Shown piece by piece: positions 1 through 14,350 of a stretch of 64,000 bases of DNA. Within the stretch, counting starts at the first letter, position 1, and each line of letters opens with the position of its first letter. Source of the DNA: Oxytricha trifallax (lineage: Eukaryota > Ciliophora > Spirotrichea > Sporadotrichida > Oxytrichidae); the NCBI GenBank assembly GCA_000711775.1, contig ARYC01017088.1, forward strand, positions 1 through 64,000, read 5' to 3'. Below the pieces are notes generated by a model that saw only the letters and a program-made list of their open reading frames with translations, had not been told where the DNA came from and ran no database searches. A program made the position numbers and the translations under genes.

Positions 1-3000
1 AGCTATCGAGTATAAAGTTATTCTTTTCTGTAAAAGCTAAGATTTAGATCAATACATTATAAGACTTTGACCAAGTTTCGGCTAAAATGAATTTCTTGAT
101 CTTAAATACATTTAAATTCTCTATATTCCTTTTTCTTAGCACTTCCTTTTATGCCGACGAGATGCTACTCAATTCTCTCAAAATATGAATCATAAATATT
201 TATTGGAGTGTGAATTTTACTGCACAAATTCATGAAAAACTTCTACTTACTTTCACTGTTCATTTAGATTAGCAGTAATAGTTTAGCAAGCATATAAGAT
301 CGTGATTAACTTCACTTTTTATATTCATCCTCAAGCTTTGTAAAGTATATCAAGAAAACGAAATTTTTAAGAGTCTATAGAAGATCTTAAACGAATAGTT
401 TTATTTCAAATATGGTCATTGCTTAGAAAAATAACGAATAGGATATCAAACTTAATCGTCAAGACACAAGTGAAATTACTATTTAAAATTGCCGTCCACT
501 TTTCAAATATCGAAATGCATCTTTTTGCTTAATGTGAATGATGGGAAATGAAATTTTTCTTTATGCATGTCATTAAATTAGAGCAAGTAAATTAAGGCAC
601 TAAGCGTTTGACAAAGCAGTCTTATATCTATCTGTGATCATATTTTAAATAAGCTTTATCAAAATGACTTAACAATAGTTGAAAGAGTGTAAGCATATAT
701 AGAATTACGAATAATGAGCCTTCTCGAGTAAGATTTAACCTTGCCTTACATATTATGATGTTTGAATACTTGGAACAGGAATATTTAAGATAAGCTTAAG
801 CAAAGGTATTTATTCATTTTTTCATCAAAATATTATCTTTCAAGCATGAAAATATTATTGCTCTAATCATAAAAGCACATCTAAGGTTTGCAATGATCAA
901 AGTAACGATGAGAAGGAAATTCATTGTCGCTATGTTAAATATATCTAATCCAACAAGGTGAGGGCATTAGATGCTTTTCTTTCGTTTCCTCAATTTATTT
1001 TTTATGATTCTTTCATCAACACTTTATTAAAAACTACAAGCAAATCCTAATTGCTTAAATTAGCTATCGAGTATAAAGTTATTCTTTTCTGTAAAAGGTA
1101 AGATTTAGATCAATACATTACAAGACTTTGACCAAGTTTCGGCTAAAATGAATTTCTTGATCTTAAATACATTTAAATTCTCTATATTCCTTTTTCTTAG
1201 CACTTCCTTTTATGCCGACGAGATGCTACTCAATTCTCTCAAAATATGAATCATAAATATTTATTGGAGTGTGAATTTTACTGCACAAATTCATGAAAAA
1301 CTTCTACTTACTTTCACTGTTCATTTAGATTAGCAGTAATAGTTTAGCAAGCATATAAGATCGTGATTAACTTCACTTTTTATATTCATCCTCAAGCTTT
1401 GTAAAGTATATAAAGAAAACGAAATTTTTAAGAGTCTATAGAAGATCTTAAACGAATAGTTTCATTTCAAATATGGTCATTGCTTAGAAAAATAACGAAT
1501 AGGATATCAAACTTAATCGTCAAGACACAAGTGAAATTACTATTTAAAATTGCCGTCCACTTTTCAAATATCGAAATGCATCTTTTTGCTTAAGGGAATG
1601 ATGGGAAATGAAATTTTTCTTTATGCATGTCATTAAATTAGAGCAAGTAAATTAAGGCACTAAGCGTTTGACAAAGCAGTCTTATATCTATCTGTGATCA
1701 TATTTTAAATAAGCTTTATCAAAATGACTTTACAATAGTTGAAAGAGTTTAAGCATATATAGAATTACGAATAATGAGCCTTCTCGAGTAAGATTTAACC
1801 TTGCCTTACATATTATGATGTTTGAATACTTGGAACAGGAATATTTAAGATAAACTTAAGCAAAGGTATTCATTTCTTCATCAAAATATTATCTTTCAAG
1901 CATGAAAATATTATTGCTCTAATCATAAAAGCACCTCTAAGGTTTGCAATGATGCAAAGTAACGATGAGAAGGAAATTCATTGTCGCTATGTTAAATATA
2001 TCTAATCCAACAAGGTGAGGGCATTAGATGCTTTTCTTTCGTTTCCTCAATTTATTTTTTATGATTCTTTCATCAACACTTTATTAAAAACTACAAGCAA
2101 ATCCTAATTGCTTAAATTAGCTATCGAGTATAAAGTTATTCTTTTCTGTAAAAGCTAAGATTTAGATCAATACATTACAAGACTTTGACCAAGTTTCGGC
2201 TAAAATGAATTTCTTGATCTTAAATACATTTAAATTCTCTATATTCCTTTTTCTTAGCACTTCCTTTTATGCCGACGAGATGCTACTCAATTCTCTCAAA
2301 ATATGAATCATAAATATTTATTGGAGTGTGAAATGTACTGCACAAATTCATGAAAAACTTCTACTTACTTTCACTGTTCATTTAGATTAGCAGTGATAGT
2401 TTAGCAAGCATATAAGATCGTGATTAACTTCACTTTTTATATTCATCCTCAAGCTTTGTAAAGTATATAAAGAAAACGAAATTTTTAAGAGTCTATAGAA
2501 GATCTTAAACGAATAGTTTTATTTCAAATATGGTCATTGCTTAGAAAAATAACGAATAGGATATCAAACTTAATCGTCAAGACACAAGTGAAATTACTAT
2601 TTAAAATTGCCGTCCACTTTTCAAATATCGAAATGCATCTTTTTGCTTAAGGGAATGATGGGAAATGAAATTTTTCTTTATGCATGTCATTAAATTAGAG
2701 CAAGTAAATTAAGGCACTAAGCGTTTGACAAAGCAGTCTTATATCTATCTGTGATCATATTTTAAATAAGCTTTATCAAAATGACTTTACAATAGTTGAA
2801 AGAGTGTAAGCATATATAGAATTACGAATAATGAGCCTTCTCGAGTAAGATTTAACCTTGCCTTACATATTATGATGTTTGAATACTTGGAACAGGAATA
2901 TTTAAGATAAACTTAAGCAAAGGTATTCATTTCTTCATCAAAATATTATCTTTCAAGCAAGAAAATCTTATTGCTCTAATCATAAAAGCACCTCTAAGGT

Positions 3001-3800
3001 TTGCAATGATGCAAAGTAACGATGAGAAGGAAATTCATTGTCGCTATGTTAAATATATCTAATCCAACAAGGTGAGGGCATTAGATGCTTTTCTTTCGTT
3101 TCCTCAATTTATTTTTTATGATTCTTTCATCAACACTTTATTAAAAACTACAAGCAAATCCTAATTGCTTAAATTAGCTATCGAGTATAAAGTTATTCTT
3201 TTCTGTAAAAGCTAAGATTTAGATCAATACATTACAAGACTTTGACCAAGTTTCGGCTAAAAGAATTTTTAGATCTTAAATACATTTAAATTCTCTATAT
3301 TCCTTTTTCTTAGCACTTCCTTTTATGCCGACGAGATGCTACTCAATTCTCTCAAAATATGAATCATAAATATTTATTGGAGTGTGAAATGTACTGCACA
3401 AATTCATGAAAAACTTCTACTTACTTTCACTGTTCATTTAGATTAGCAGTGATAGTTTAGCAAGCATATAAGATCGTGATTAACTTCACTTTTTATATTC
3501 ATCCTCAAGCTTTGTAAAGTATATAAAGAAAACGAAATTTTTAAGAGTCTATAGAAGATCTTAAACGAATAGTTTTATTTCAAATATGGTCATTGCTTAG
3601 AAAAATAACGAATAGGATATCAAACTTAATCATCAAGACACAAGTGAAATTACTATTTAAAATTACCGTCCACTTTTCAAATATCGAAATGCATCTTTTT
3701 GCTTAAGGGAATGATGGGAAATGAAATTTTTCTTTATGCGTGTCATTAATTTTGAGCAATTATATTAAGGCACTAATCATTTGAAAAAGCAGTTTTATTT
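1..3800. repeat. Tandem satellite, about 1,060-bp unit
   Basis: Near-identical units begin at 1, 1062, 2119 and 3176, each with the same start (AGCTATCGAGTATAAAG), giving periods of 1061, 1057 and 1057 bp. The fourth copy loses identity near 3,790, so about 3.6 units are present and the array runs off the left edge of the window. Copies differ by rare substitutions and 1-4 bp indels. I see no credible gene inside the unit. The high identity suggests recent amplification or homogenisation. Confidence 0.96.
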
Positions 3801-4029
3801 TTATTTATTCAATAGATTTAGTATTATTATCAATGATAATTTTTGATTAATATTAATAAATTTTAAAAGTATTTGCTATAGTAGATAAGACTGGAATGTT
3901 CAAATTTAATGATATTTAATGAAGTTAGTTTGTCTTGTTTAAAGATTAATAATGGATTATAGAAATTGCTTTTTTGCATCTATTGTGCTTATCTAATGAT
4001 AAGATTAGCATTTTTATAAATGCTTTAAT

Positions 4030-4140
4030 ATTGTGATCATATTTTAAATTAATTTTATCAAAATGTAAATATTCCATCAATCGTTTAGTAGTTGAAACAG
4101 TGTAAGAATATATTGAAGCTCGAAGAATTTTTTTAATTAA
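4030..4140. repeat. Decayed outlier of the satellite unit
   Basis: After about 230 bp of unrelated AT-rich DNA the satellite theme returns in degraded form. TGTGATCATATTTTAAAT, then TTATCAAAATG and GAAACAGTGTAAG, follow the order of the corresponding part of the unit (for example 2,748-2,820). This fits an old array edge that escaped homogenisation and took an insertion at about 3,790-4,030. Confidence 0.6.
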
Positions 4141-4310
4141 TGTTCCATTATAAACAAAATTACATTATAAAATAGGAAGTTTTATTGCATATATAATTAA
4201 TATTTAAATTTATTTATGATTAATGATTTTATTTTAGGGAATAGATAAAATGTTTAGTTTATATTACTGATTAAATTGAGGCTGTTTATATGTTTGCAAA
4301 TAGTTTTTTG

Positions 4311-4377
<67 letters not shown>

Positions 4378-4963
4378 TATTATTATTATTATATTATTAT
4401 TATATTATATTATATTATATTATTATTATATTATTATTATATTATATTATATTATATTTAATATAATATATTATATTATATTATATTATATTTTATTATA
4501 TTATATTATATTATATTATAATATATTTATTTATTATTATAATTATATTATATTATTATATATATTATATTATATTATATTATATTATATTTTATTATAT
4601 TATATTATATTATATTATATTATATTTTATTATATTATATTATATTATATTATATTATATTTTATTATATTATATTATATTATATTATATTATATTTTAT
4701 TATATTATATTATATTATATTATATTATATTATATTATATTATATTATATTATATTATATTATATTATTAATTATATTATATTATATTATATTATATTAT
4801 ATTATATTATATTATATTTTATTATATTATATTATATTATATTATATTATATTTTATTATATTATATTATATTATATTATATTATATTATATTATATTAT
4901 ATTATATTATATTATATTATATTATATTATATTATATTATATTATATTATTATTATTATATTA

Positions 4964-4999
<36 letters not shown>

Positions 5000-5003
5000 T
5001 ATC
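4311..5003. repeat. ATT trinucleotide and ATTAT pentanucleotide microsatellite
   Basis: About 690 bp made only of A and T. It begins and ends with (ATT)n and has long (ATTAT)n tracts in the middle, with occasional ATTTT variants at semi-regular spacing. Assembly length here is unreliable. Confidence 0.97.
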
Positions 5004-6595
5004 ATAAATCACAACTTTTCTTATCTTTTAAAAGTAGATTTTATAATTTTTCTTCTTGTCTTGTTCTTTGAATTCAATAATTTTCAAGGTCTTTACCAGT
5101 AGGTGCGTGTAAATGGGCCATTTTGTTGAGAAAGAACACTTTTCATGGTATTCTACATATTTTATCTTTATATTTCTCTTTGAATCTTTTCATTTATCTG
5201 TCTTACTTTTCAATCTATCTTTAAGGAAACTTTAGTGAAAGAAAATGATCTTAGACTTCTCTCCTTAACTATTAAACAAAAGAAATAAAACTACAATAAT
5301 TAAAGATATTAATATAACTATATTTCCAGTTTTCTGAACCTCTTTTTTATATTTCACTCTTTTTTTTAGCTAATCCTGCATTATCACACACCTTCTCAAG
5401 AAATTAATGTTGTCTGACAAATAGTTGCAATAGAATTTCTTAAAATTTTATTCAAAATTAGTATATAAATCATTCTTTCATAAATTATTTCCGACTTTCA
5501 GTATTGCAAATGAATTGGGGGTAAATAGTGCAATGACGGGCTCACAGGGACACCACTCTATTCAGCATACTCTATCTCTCTACGGATGAATTCCTGATAC
5601 AGAATCTATTTTAGTAGCCGAGATAATCGATCATCATTATTTTCCAAAAAACAATTGGAATTTCCCCTAGTGATGTTTTTACATTTCTTTTTATCATGCT
5701 ACGTTTACATTCAATTCAATTCTGTTAAACTTGCAAATTTCTTTGAAGCTATTGGCCTTTTTCTCACTTATCTAAGGGCTTTCCCCCATGCTGTAGTGTA
5801 GAATGCCTATGAGGATTCCCCTTCTATCTAAGAGGTTTCAATGATGGTGCAGTTTTCTTCCGAATAAGCAGTCATGTGAATCCTGAAGCATTTCAATGTG
5901 TGCATTGCGCTTGGAGTCTACTTAACCAATGGAGTTCCATTCAGCTCTGGTATTTGAAAGCTCTAACTTACTTCTTCGCCAGAAGAGATCTGGCTAGACG
6001 TCGAGAGAGTCGAAGTTCATAAATGTTTAGGTAGCAGAGAGTACTAAACTTTCTATAACTTCTACTCTTTCAGTTCTTGTGCTTATACTTTCTGTCTCAT
6101 CTCTAATGAAATTGCTATATCATGCTCTTCCTATCTTCTTTGCACTTAGTAGTGATTATCTTCGTTTATATTAGCCTTAAAAAATTTAAAAGAGTCCCAA
6201 ATTTTGTAGGTATTGCTCAAGATTATAATATTATTATTGGTCCTACAAAACTATTAGTGTTTGAAGGTTACCATACGATATTGATGTTAGCAACAGTACT
6301 ATATTGAATATCAAATACGTCTATGGCAGCTTAAACCTTCTTCTTCATGTTTCTCGGTGCCTGTTAAAGATCCAGTATAAGTGCCTTGATGGCTTACAGA
6401 TTCACTAGAGATGCCTAGAAATGTTTCTGTTTTCACATCACTAAGGTAAAGTAGCCTAAGAAATAGCATTTATCAAAATTAGTTTTTATAAGCGAGTTTT
6501 AGAAATAAATATTCAAACATAAATCTTTGTAATATTTGATTGTAATTGATAATAATAATATTATATAAATTTTGATTTGTATAATGTTGAAAATT
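5004..6595. other. Intergenic stretch with a less AT-rich core
   Basis: From about 5,480 to 6,450 the base composition is visibly richer in G+C than the flanks, which in this kind of genome often marks macronuclear-destined DNA. I could not find a frame long enough, or with enough codon-like structure, to call a gene. The 61-codon frame at 6,122 is not convincing. Confidence 0.4.
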
Positions 6596-6637
6596 ATTGG
6601 GGCAAAAGTAGCAAATTTTTCTTACTTTTGCCCCAAT
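6596..6637. repeat. Perfect 15-bp inverted repeat (hairpin)
   Basis: ATTGGGGCAAAAGTA at 6596-6610 is followed after 12 nt by its exact reverse complement at 6623-6637. The stem is G/C-containing in a very AT-rich setting. Function unknown. It could be a small foldback element or the stem of a transcript end. Confidence 0.8.
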
Positions 6638-6639
6638 TT

Positions 6640-9600
6640 TTAAATCTATGTTTAAAAAAAAATATTTTTATTATTCATCATAGTAATTATCTTTTTAATA
6701 ATAATACACATTTTTAAGATGATTATTTATTTTATTAAAAATGAACAAACTTCTTTTAACTTTTCTTATGGATATATATATTAAAGTTTAAATAAACTAT
6801 TTAAATCATCTTAACTATATATATTTCTATAAATCAAGGATTTTAGATTAGAAATAAAAAGAGTACAGAAATTATTGAAAAATAACTTTGGCTAAATTTT
6901 ACAACTAAAAATAATCATCATTACATATTGAATATTGATTATACTAAAATTTATATTTAAACTTACATATCAATAATACAGTCATATAAAGATGATAGAT
7001 AATAAAAAAAGAAAATTATTAATGCTTTTTGTAATTTAAAATAGCCATTTTTTATTCCTTAATATTTATTGAATTAGAATCATCAATTAGATCTTTATTA
7101 ATATTAATTTAGTAACTATAATATATTTAATGCATTTATTTCTCCAACTCACTTATAAAAACTAATTTTGATCATTCTCCATTTATGGCAGTGACACTTA
7201 CTTAATAAATCCTTCTTTTGTTAATTATCTGGTTAATATTAGAGGCACTATGAATAATATACTAAATGGAAAATATTTAATAATTTTCAAATATGAAAAT
7301 GATTGTTAATTAAAGCAAAATAGTACCTAAGAGTGATTAAACTGAAACATATATTATTTATGAACTAGATATTAAGAATTTAAATTAAACAATTTATTTT
7401 TTTAATACAAATAATTCTTTTATTATCCTTAATAGATATTAAATATTATCAGATTATTAATGAAAATATTTATAATAATCAAAAATATTCTTTTAATACC
7501 TTTATAATTAGAGTTATACATAAAATTTTATACAAAATTTGGGAAATAAATCTTTTTTTAAACTAAAAACTAAAATTTATCAAAAAATATAATAGTAAAA
7601 CAATTTTTATTAACTAGGTTTAAAGTTGTATAGAAGCATGCTTTCTAAATTTAAAATATAGAAAATTATACGAATTTCTAGCTGGCAGCACTTTGAAATT
7701 TTCTTAGAAAATCTTAAATGAAGAGATTAAATTATTTATTAAGAAATAATTGTGGATAAATTATACTCTTTTCGAGAAACAATAAAAATAATGCTATAAA
7801 ATTTAAAAGTCTAAGAAAAAAAATTGATGAAAAAATGTTCATTCCAAGGTAAACCAATCCTCCAAAAATTCCTTAAACGATGAATCGCACCCCAATGCTA
7901 TATCACTATAAAATACCTCATTTTATAAGTTATATTAGAACTTCAAGTTTTTAATACTTCCTTTATAAAATCTCAATCTTAAAACAATTTTTTATGTTTT
8001 TATATTATGATATTAATTTTTCGAAGAATCTCTTATTTTATTTTTTAAAATATATTATTTTTTATTTATTAAAAAATTTTTTTTTTTATTTTTTCAATTT
8101 CTATTTCCTTCGTCCACAAATTCTCATATGAAAAAAAATAAAAATTACGTTATTTATTGACTATAATTTGAAATAACTTACAAATTTAAAAATATAAAAC
8201 AACATTTTAATTTATTACAATTTTTTTGTTGCTTAAATCATCATTATTTGATTAAAAAAATAAGTATGAGTAATTTATTATGGATTAAAATAATTAATAA
8301 TTTAAAATTTATTATTTAAAATAGTCTTATTTACTTTCATTTTAAATATTTAAATATTATCTTGAAATCAGTTTTGTATTTCTTTGATCTATAATTAAAC
8401 ATTAATTCTAGATTGATTTTGTTATAAACAAATTAAAATACCTTGTTTTGTTAAGAAACTTTTATTATTTAATATATTTTGCTTATTTTCTTCAAATGCT
8501 TAACGAAAAGTTATATCTATAATGAAAACATGTGAGAATTCTTCACCATTTTATATTAACTAGTTTTCGCTGAGTGCAGCATTTAGAAAATTATATGAAG
8601 ACTTTTCAAAATATCCTCATCTTTCTTTCATGGTTAGATTGTCAAATAATTTAGAAAACCATTTAAGTTCTTGAAACTTTCAAAGAATTATAAAGTTAAA
8701 TAGCAAGCATCGCTTTTTTTTGACACTTTTAAATCTAAAAAAGCATATTATAGAGACTTAATACTTTGAAAAGTATTCATAAACTGTTGCAGCGTAATTT
8801 ACTTTACTCTTTTTCCAATATTGATGATAGGAATTTAACTTTGCCATAAATTTTTCCATTTCATCGTCATTGAAATTTTAATAGAACTGAATGTTTATTT
8901 TGAAATACTTTTAAGTTACTTTATTTTGCTCTGTTTTTTCGCTCTTCATAATTGTTACATTAAAAATTGAAAATAAGAATTTCACTGAAATCTTAAAAGT
9001 ATATCATAGTCATTTGCTTTGATTGTCAAAGTTAGTTTATAATTTTTTTAATTCTTCAATGATAGATAAATTCATTATCAAAGTTAGTAGATTTAAAAAA
9101 AACTTTTGGGGACAAGTTCCTGCACTGGCTTATGATAAAAATGTTTAGGGAAGTTTCCCACAATATTATATTTTTTAATTTTAATAATCTTTTAAACGAA
9201 CTTCCGGACTATTTTTATTATTATCATTAGTCTTAATTTAATAATCAATAAGTCAATATCTCATTTAGAATTTACTCTAAGCAGAATATAAGATCAATCT
9301 GCTTTTATCTGAATACCAGTTCATCTAAGAACTATGAGGCATTTTAGGCTGGATTTGATCGATTTTATATAAATATATATATATCTTAAATTTTTAACAT
9401 GATTCTAATTATTCTCAATTCTTTTTGAAGTTAGCTTAACTCCAGATAATACTCTTCCTATCATATCTCAATATCCTCTTAAAATTTAAAATATGTAATT
9501 TTTGAATTTTTATGTAAAAATTATTAAATTTTACAAAAATAAAAAAAGTGCTAGAAAATTCTCGATTGCTGGAAACTTCCGTCCAAACTTTCTATTTAAT

Positions 9601-11700
9601 AAACTTTTTTGAATCACCTAGGGTTATCATTAATCTTTTCTAGACCTTTCCGACTTAATTTTTCGTCTATTTTGTATTTTTATCAAAAATTTATCAGATA
9701 GCAATCAAATTATGGGAGGAGCAGAATCTAGAATGAAGTAAACAATCGAGTAATTAGTCACGATAATTTAATAACAATATCTCAATAAATACATCCCAGG
9801 AATAAGTTAGATTGAGTGAGAGAGATTGAAAAAGCTTCTTGAAAGTTGGTGATATTATTTAGATTTAACACTGAATATTTATTAGCAAATAATTTTCTTA
9901 GAATACTTTGGAATTTAAAACCTCCTCCAATACGTTTATTTTGAGAACTTAATTAAAAATTCTTTTCCTAGATATATTTTGATTGCCTTTATTAATTTTT
10001 GGTTAATGAACTTTCCTCTATTTATAAATAATTCCTTACTTTTATTTTATAGTACCTTAAGAAATCAATCTGAACTAGGGGCAAAAATCTTTATCAAGAT
10101 TATTAAGACCTATTTTTAAGTTGAAACTCTAAAAATTCAATTAATTGTGTACTTACTATATTATAATTATGGTATTCAGTATAATATATTGCTAAAAAAA
10201 TGCTCTTTTAATCAGACAATATAGCTTTTAAAATGATTCCTCCTGTTGTCATCAGATTACAGCTAATTAGACCTATTTCATATCCAGTTATTACTCCTGA
10301 GTTTGCCATAATTTCCATTCCTATAATTTTAATTGTCTGTATTTGCTTTAGTATTTTAAATTTCTACCTCTATTTATCTAATAAACGAAGCGATTTGTTA
10401 TTTAACAAAATTAACTAGTTTTGTTTTTAACTCATTGTAGAATTGAGAACCTAGTCCTTTTACTAAACTCTATATGAAATTATAAAAAAAATTTTTTTTA
10501 AATTACCTAAGACAACTTTTTTTTTACAGATTGATCTTAAAATATTCTATATCAATATAACCTAGCTAAAATTCTAATTCAAATTTCTTATTGATTATAC
10601 ATTATAGAATATAATTGAGGGAGTCGAATTACAACGAAATCTAGAAGATTTTGATGAGAAAGGGCCTCTATTATAAAAAAAAGAAGAAAAGAAAGGTAAT
10701 ATTAAAGAAAATTAAGGATTTTAACAGATGAGAATAGAAATCATTTTATTAATTATGTTATATAAAATTTGATATCTTTTAACTTAAAATTAGCATAAGG
10801 TAGAAGATATCACATGGCTAGAAAATATAAATCAAAGCAAGTTAGTTTGAATTTTCAGGCCTATATTATAATTTATTTTCCTATTAAATTTCAGATATGT
10901 TTTAAAAATCTATACATTTATTTATTCTAAAAGGATTAGAAATTTAAGATTCTTTAAATATAGCGATTCTAAGAATAATGTCAGCTATGAACCTAGGTAG
11001 ATTAGAAGCTAGTATGTTCATGTTTTAAAACTTAAATTTTGAAATTCATTTAGAATTGATTTATTTTATACACTCAATAACATTAATAATTCTTCTAGTA
11101 TGTTAAAAGTAGATTTTTTTTTACTAGAGAAATTAACGAAGAAATCTGATATAAATCTCTTATAGCAAACTGAGAAAAAAAAAAGTATCGAAAGCTAGTG
11201 AATCCATAATAGAACGAGTAATAATATTCATAAAAACCAGTATATATGAGTTAAAGATTTGAACATAGAAAGTGAATTGCAAGTAATTTAAAAATAATTT
11301 ATGAATAATGAATTAATGCATTTACTGAAGCATGTAAAAAGGTTTTGAATCTACTAGCATAATAGGTTTTAGAATTATATTAGAATCTAAGATTTAGATT
11401 ATGGATCATTTTAATAAATATTAAAGTGCAAAAATATGGTTTATATTCCTGCTTATAATTATTATTATTTTTTATAAAATTCCAAATGATATAACTGTAG
11501 TAACCTATATAAGGATCTGAATATATTTCAAGCCTTTTTTATTTGCAAAAATATCAAATATATGCTTATTAAGTTTCTTTAAGGTTAAAAAAGCTTGTCT
11601 TTCAAGATATCTTAGAAAACATAATTATTTTTGATAATTTTAATAATATTGGTAATTAAGCAGGCTGAATAAATTTTCACTTAATTAATCAGTCTTCTGA
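6640..11700. other. AT-rich DNA without recognisable genes
   Basis: Very AT-rich, with many short frames in all phases. A 61-codon frame at 10,233 is hydrophobic and low-complexity and has no support. I see no RNA gene, tandem array or transposon remnant here. Probably germline-limited DNA. Confidence 0.5.
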
Positions 11701-11832
11701 ATTGTCCTTTTCCTCAAAATTATTAACACTAGATTTCTGGAATAATTTCTGAAGAACTGTAATAAAGTCTAAGCTGATCCTGTTGTTTCAAAGCTTAAGG
11801 TTGCTCACTGCTTTGATAGAAGCAAATAGTGA

Positions 11833-12314
11833 ATGGTATCTGTGAGATTATCTTAAAAAATTTAATTAGAAGCTTATAAGAGCAAAATGGTAGATATTTT
11901 CCAGTCTAAAATAGGCGTGGATGATTAGAAGCTCCATATATTTGTGGCAGAGTTATAAAGACAATATCTGGTATATTTAATTAATTAATTTAAAAATGTA
12001 TGAAATTACTTAAAACATTGTTTTGTAAGAGAAATTACTTATTAAAAATATGTGAATTGTTAGTATGACCATTTAAAATATTGTTATAGATAGATTATAT
12101 AAGCTGGTGAAAATATTTTCAATTTCTTTTTTAGGTCTACGAACTACTTCCTGAAAGCTTGGAAATTAAAGATTACGACTTTGACATGAGAAATAATGGT
12201 TTTAATCATTAATTCAAAGACTAAGGCTAAAGACAAAATCATATATCAAAGAATTCTTTTTCTCAGAGAATTGAAGAGGATAGATTAAAATTAAGTTTGA
12301 TGCTAAAAAGCTGA
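11833..12314 (+). CDS. Coding patch of an unidentified protein, two blocks
   Basis: Two blocks read well with TAA/TAG as Gln. The first starts at an ATG (11833) and contains KIQLEAYKSKMVDIFQSK and VDDQKLHIFVAELQRQYL, ending at 11970. The second starts at 12135 right after TTTTTTAG, begins VYELLPESLEIKDYDFDM, and runs to TGA at 12312-12314. The 164-bp gap (11971-12134) starts with GTATAT and ends in TTAG, so it is an intron or an IES. The protein looks charged and helical. I do not recognise the family. A shifted frame continues after the TGA (about 12,300-12,350), hinting at a further IES. Probably one or two macronuclear-destined segments of a larger gene. Confidence 0.5.
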
Positions 12315-14089
12315 AGATTTTCTTCAATAACTGGCTTTATTAGAACCTTTAAATATTTTTATTATTGTAGGAATTATAAAAACTGAGAAAATAAGTAAGT
12401 TGATATATACATTTTTAATGGACCAACTTAAAAATGCAATTTTACAAATTTATTTAACTATGCAAAAGATAGCACTTTGGAAAAGTCAAAACAAACATAG
12501 TAATAAATTATTAATCTAATTTTAAAAAGTCTTATCTTTACCGAGAATTGTTGCCATTTATTCAAAGTCATTTGTAGTTAATTGTAATTTTTTGAATTTT
12601 TCCCTATCTTTATCATTAGTATAATCAAAAATAATGAATAAACATTCTGTCTAATCACAATCTTCCATTTCTTTTAAATTCACATATTGTTGGTAATTGG
12701 TGTAAGGTATGGCTGCAGCTAAGAACCTCTATATACTAAAAATTAAGCGAGTCAAAGATTTGTGAAGAAAACTCAGTTTATTTAGCCTAAAGTTAGTTTA
12801 ATAATGCCTGGTGAGTGAAGCTCTTCAACTGTATCTATTATCTTTAGTAAATACTTTCTCAATTATTACAAAGAAATATGAGTGTATATTAATTGTTCAA
12901 ATGATTGTTTAAAGTTCAGTCTTTTTATATAAAGTGCTTATTCATCAAAGAATACACCCAAAAATTTGTTCTAGTAGTTTTTATCTTAAAGCCAATTATG
13001 TTACATAATTTTGAGCTCATTCCATGTTTAAGTAAAGTTTTAAATATATTAAAATTAAGCTCTTGAAATTCAAAAGTGAATATACAAATTCTCTATAATT
13101 AAATTTTGTTTTGTCATTATATAAAATATTCGCGTCAAGTAAAAGTTCAAGTATCATTGCTATCTCATTTTTAATACACCCTATATTCAACAGATTCAAA
13201 GATTTTTATAACTTTTTGATTGACTCCATGTTGATTCGATTAATTATTTGATTTAATATTTAAATTTAATTTGCATCTATAATCAAAAATCCAAATTTAG
13301 TTACTCACAAAAGTCATCATATGATTCAAGAGTCAAAGATATGTGAAATTTTGATAATTCCAATAAGATTTATATGTTTACAAAAGAACATTGTTAGCCA
13401 CCCTAATTAATATATAATAATTTTTCTACGATTAATTTTAAATCATTGTTATTAGAGTAATTAGAATTCTCTTTAAAATTCACTAATTTTTAATAGATTT
13501 AAGTATATTCTATATATTTTTGATTCCTTAATTATACTATATTTAATGTGTGTGTACTAAATTATGAAATTTAGTTAAACATAGAATGTTAATCAATATG
13601 CTTAATATATACTAATAAAATACTCAAACATACAGTACAAGGAGAAAGAGTTCTTAACTGTAACTGAATATATTGAAATTTAATGTTATTTTTCATTTTT
13701 CAATCACTTTACTAATAAAAACAAATTTACTGATCGTTTAGTTTCAATGATTTGCAGGCTTCAGCTAGAGAGTTACGACTCATCACATAACTAATTTTTC
13801 CCTTTTAAAGTTTTAATTTTTTTATTCTTCCTAATTGGTACTGAAAATATTTTTATTTCATAAACTTTGTTCTAGTTTTAATGATTCAATTAAGTATCTA
13901 AAAGTTGTATAATAATGTAAGCTTACTAATTTTAAATTTACAGTTGCCGAATTTCTTGCCCATCGTGTTTACTTAAGTGAATAAAAAAATCATATTTTTA
14001 TAAATTTAGACTTTGCTTTTGCTTTGAATCAAATGAGGCAGGTATATATTCCTCCAAGTTTTAGTTAAATAAATTTTTCATTTTCTCTC
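12315..14089. other. AT-rich DNA, no gene supported
   Basis: A frame free of TGA runs from about 12,419 to 12,765 on the plus strand. With only one stop codon in AT-rich DNA such frames arise by chance, and the predicted protein has no structure I recognise. Nothing else is supported. Confidence 0.4.
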
Positions 14090-14350
14090 TCATATATACT
14101 TGCAAATGCCTCTTAAGCTCATGGAATATATAAAAAAGCGAAAATAATTAACATTCCATGAGAGTTCTGGGTTTCTTGGCTTTTTATCAGAGCTCAGATG
14201 ATCTCCTCTATCGCCACTTTGAATAGTATTATTAGTATTCCTCATCGCCCCTTTTTATTGCTTTAAAAATTTTGTTTTAACTTTATTTTGATATGCTGAC
14301 TTCATCTTATTTATTTTATCGCCTTCATCACTCAAGTTTCTTACATCAGT
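14090..14350 (-). CDS. Coding patch of an unidentified hydrophilic protein
   Basis: A single frame on the minus strand runs from about 14,350 to TGA at 14,090. Using TAA=Gln it reads through DVRNLSDEGDKINKMKSAYQ, then KFLKQQKGAMRNTNNTIQSG and DKKPRNPELSW. Amino-acid use is that of a real protein (mixed charge, few runs), unlike neighbouring chance frames. No start codon is visible, so the 5' part lies in another segment. Near the 3' end a 9-bp inverted repeat (14,119-14,127 with 14,153-14,161) overlaps the coding frame. I do not recognise the family. Best explained as a macronuclear-destined segment isolated in germline DNA. Confidence 0.5.

Noticed and set aside
10233-10418. Small hydrophobic protein
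   Set aside because: Low-complexity, ends at TAG which is not a stop in this code, and no conserved neighbour or intron signal.
12419-12765. Long TGA-free frame
   Set aside because: With a single stop codon in AT-rich DNA such frames are expected by chance; composition is not protein-like beyond the first 30 codons.
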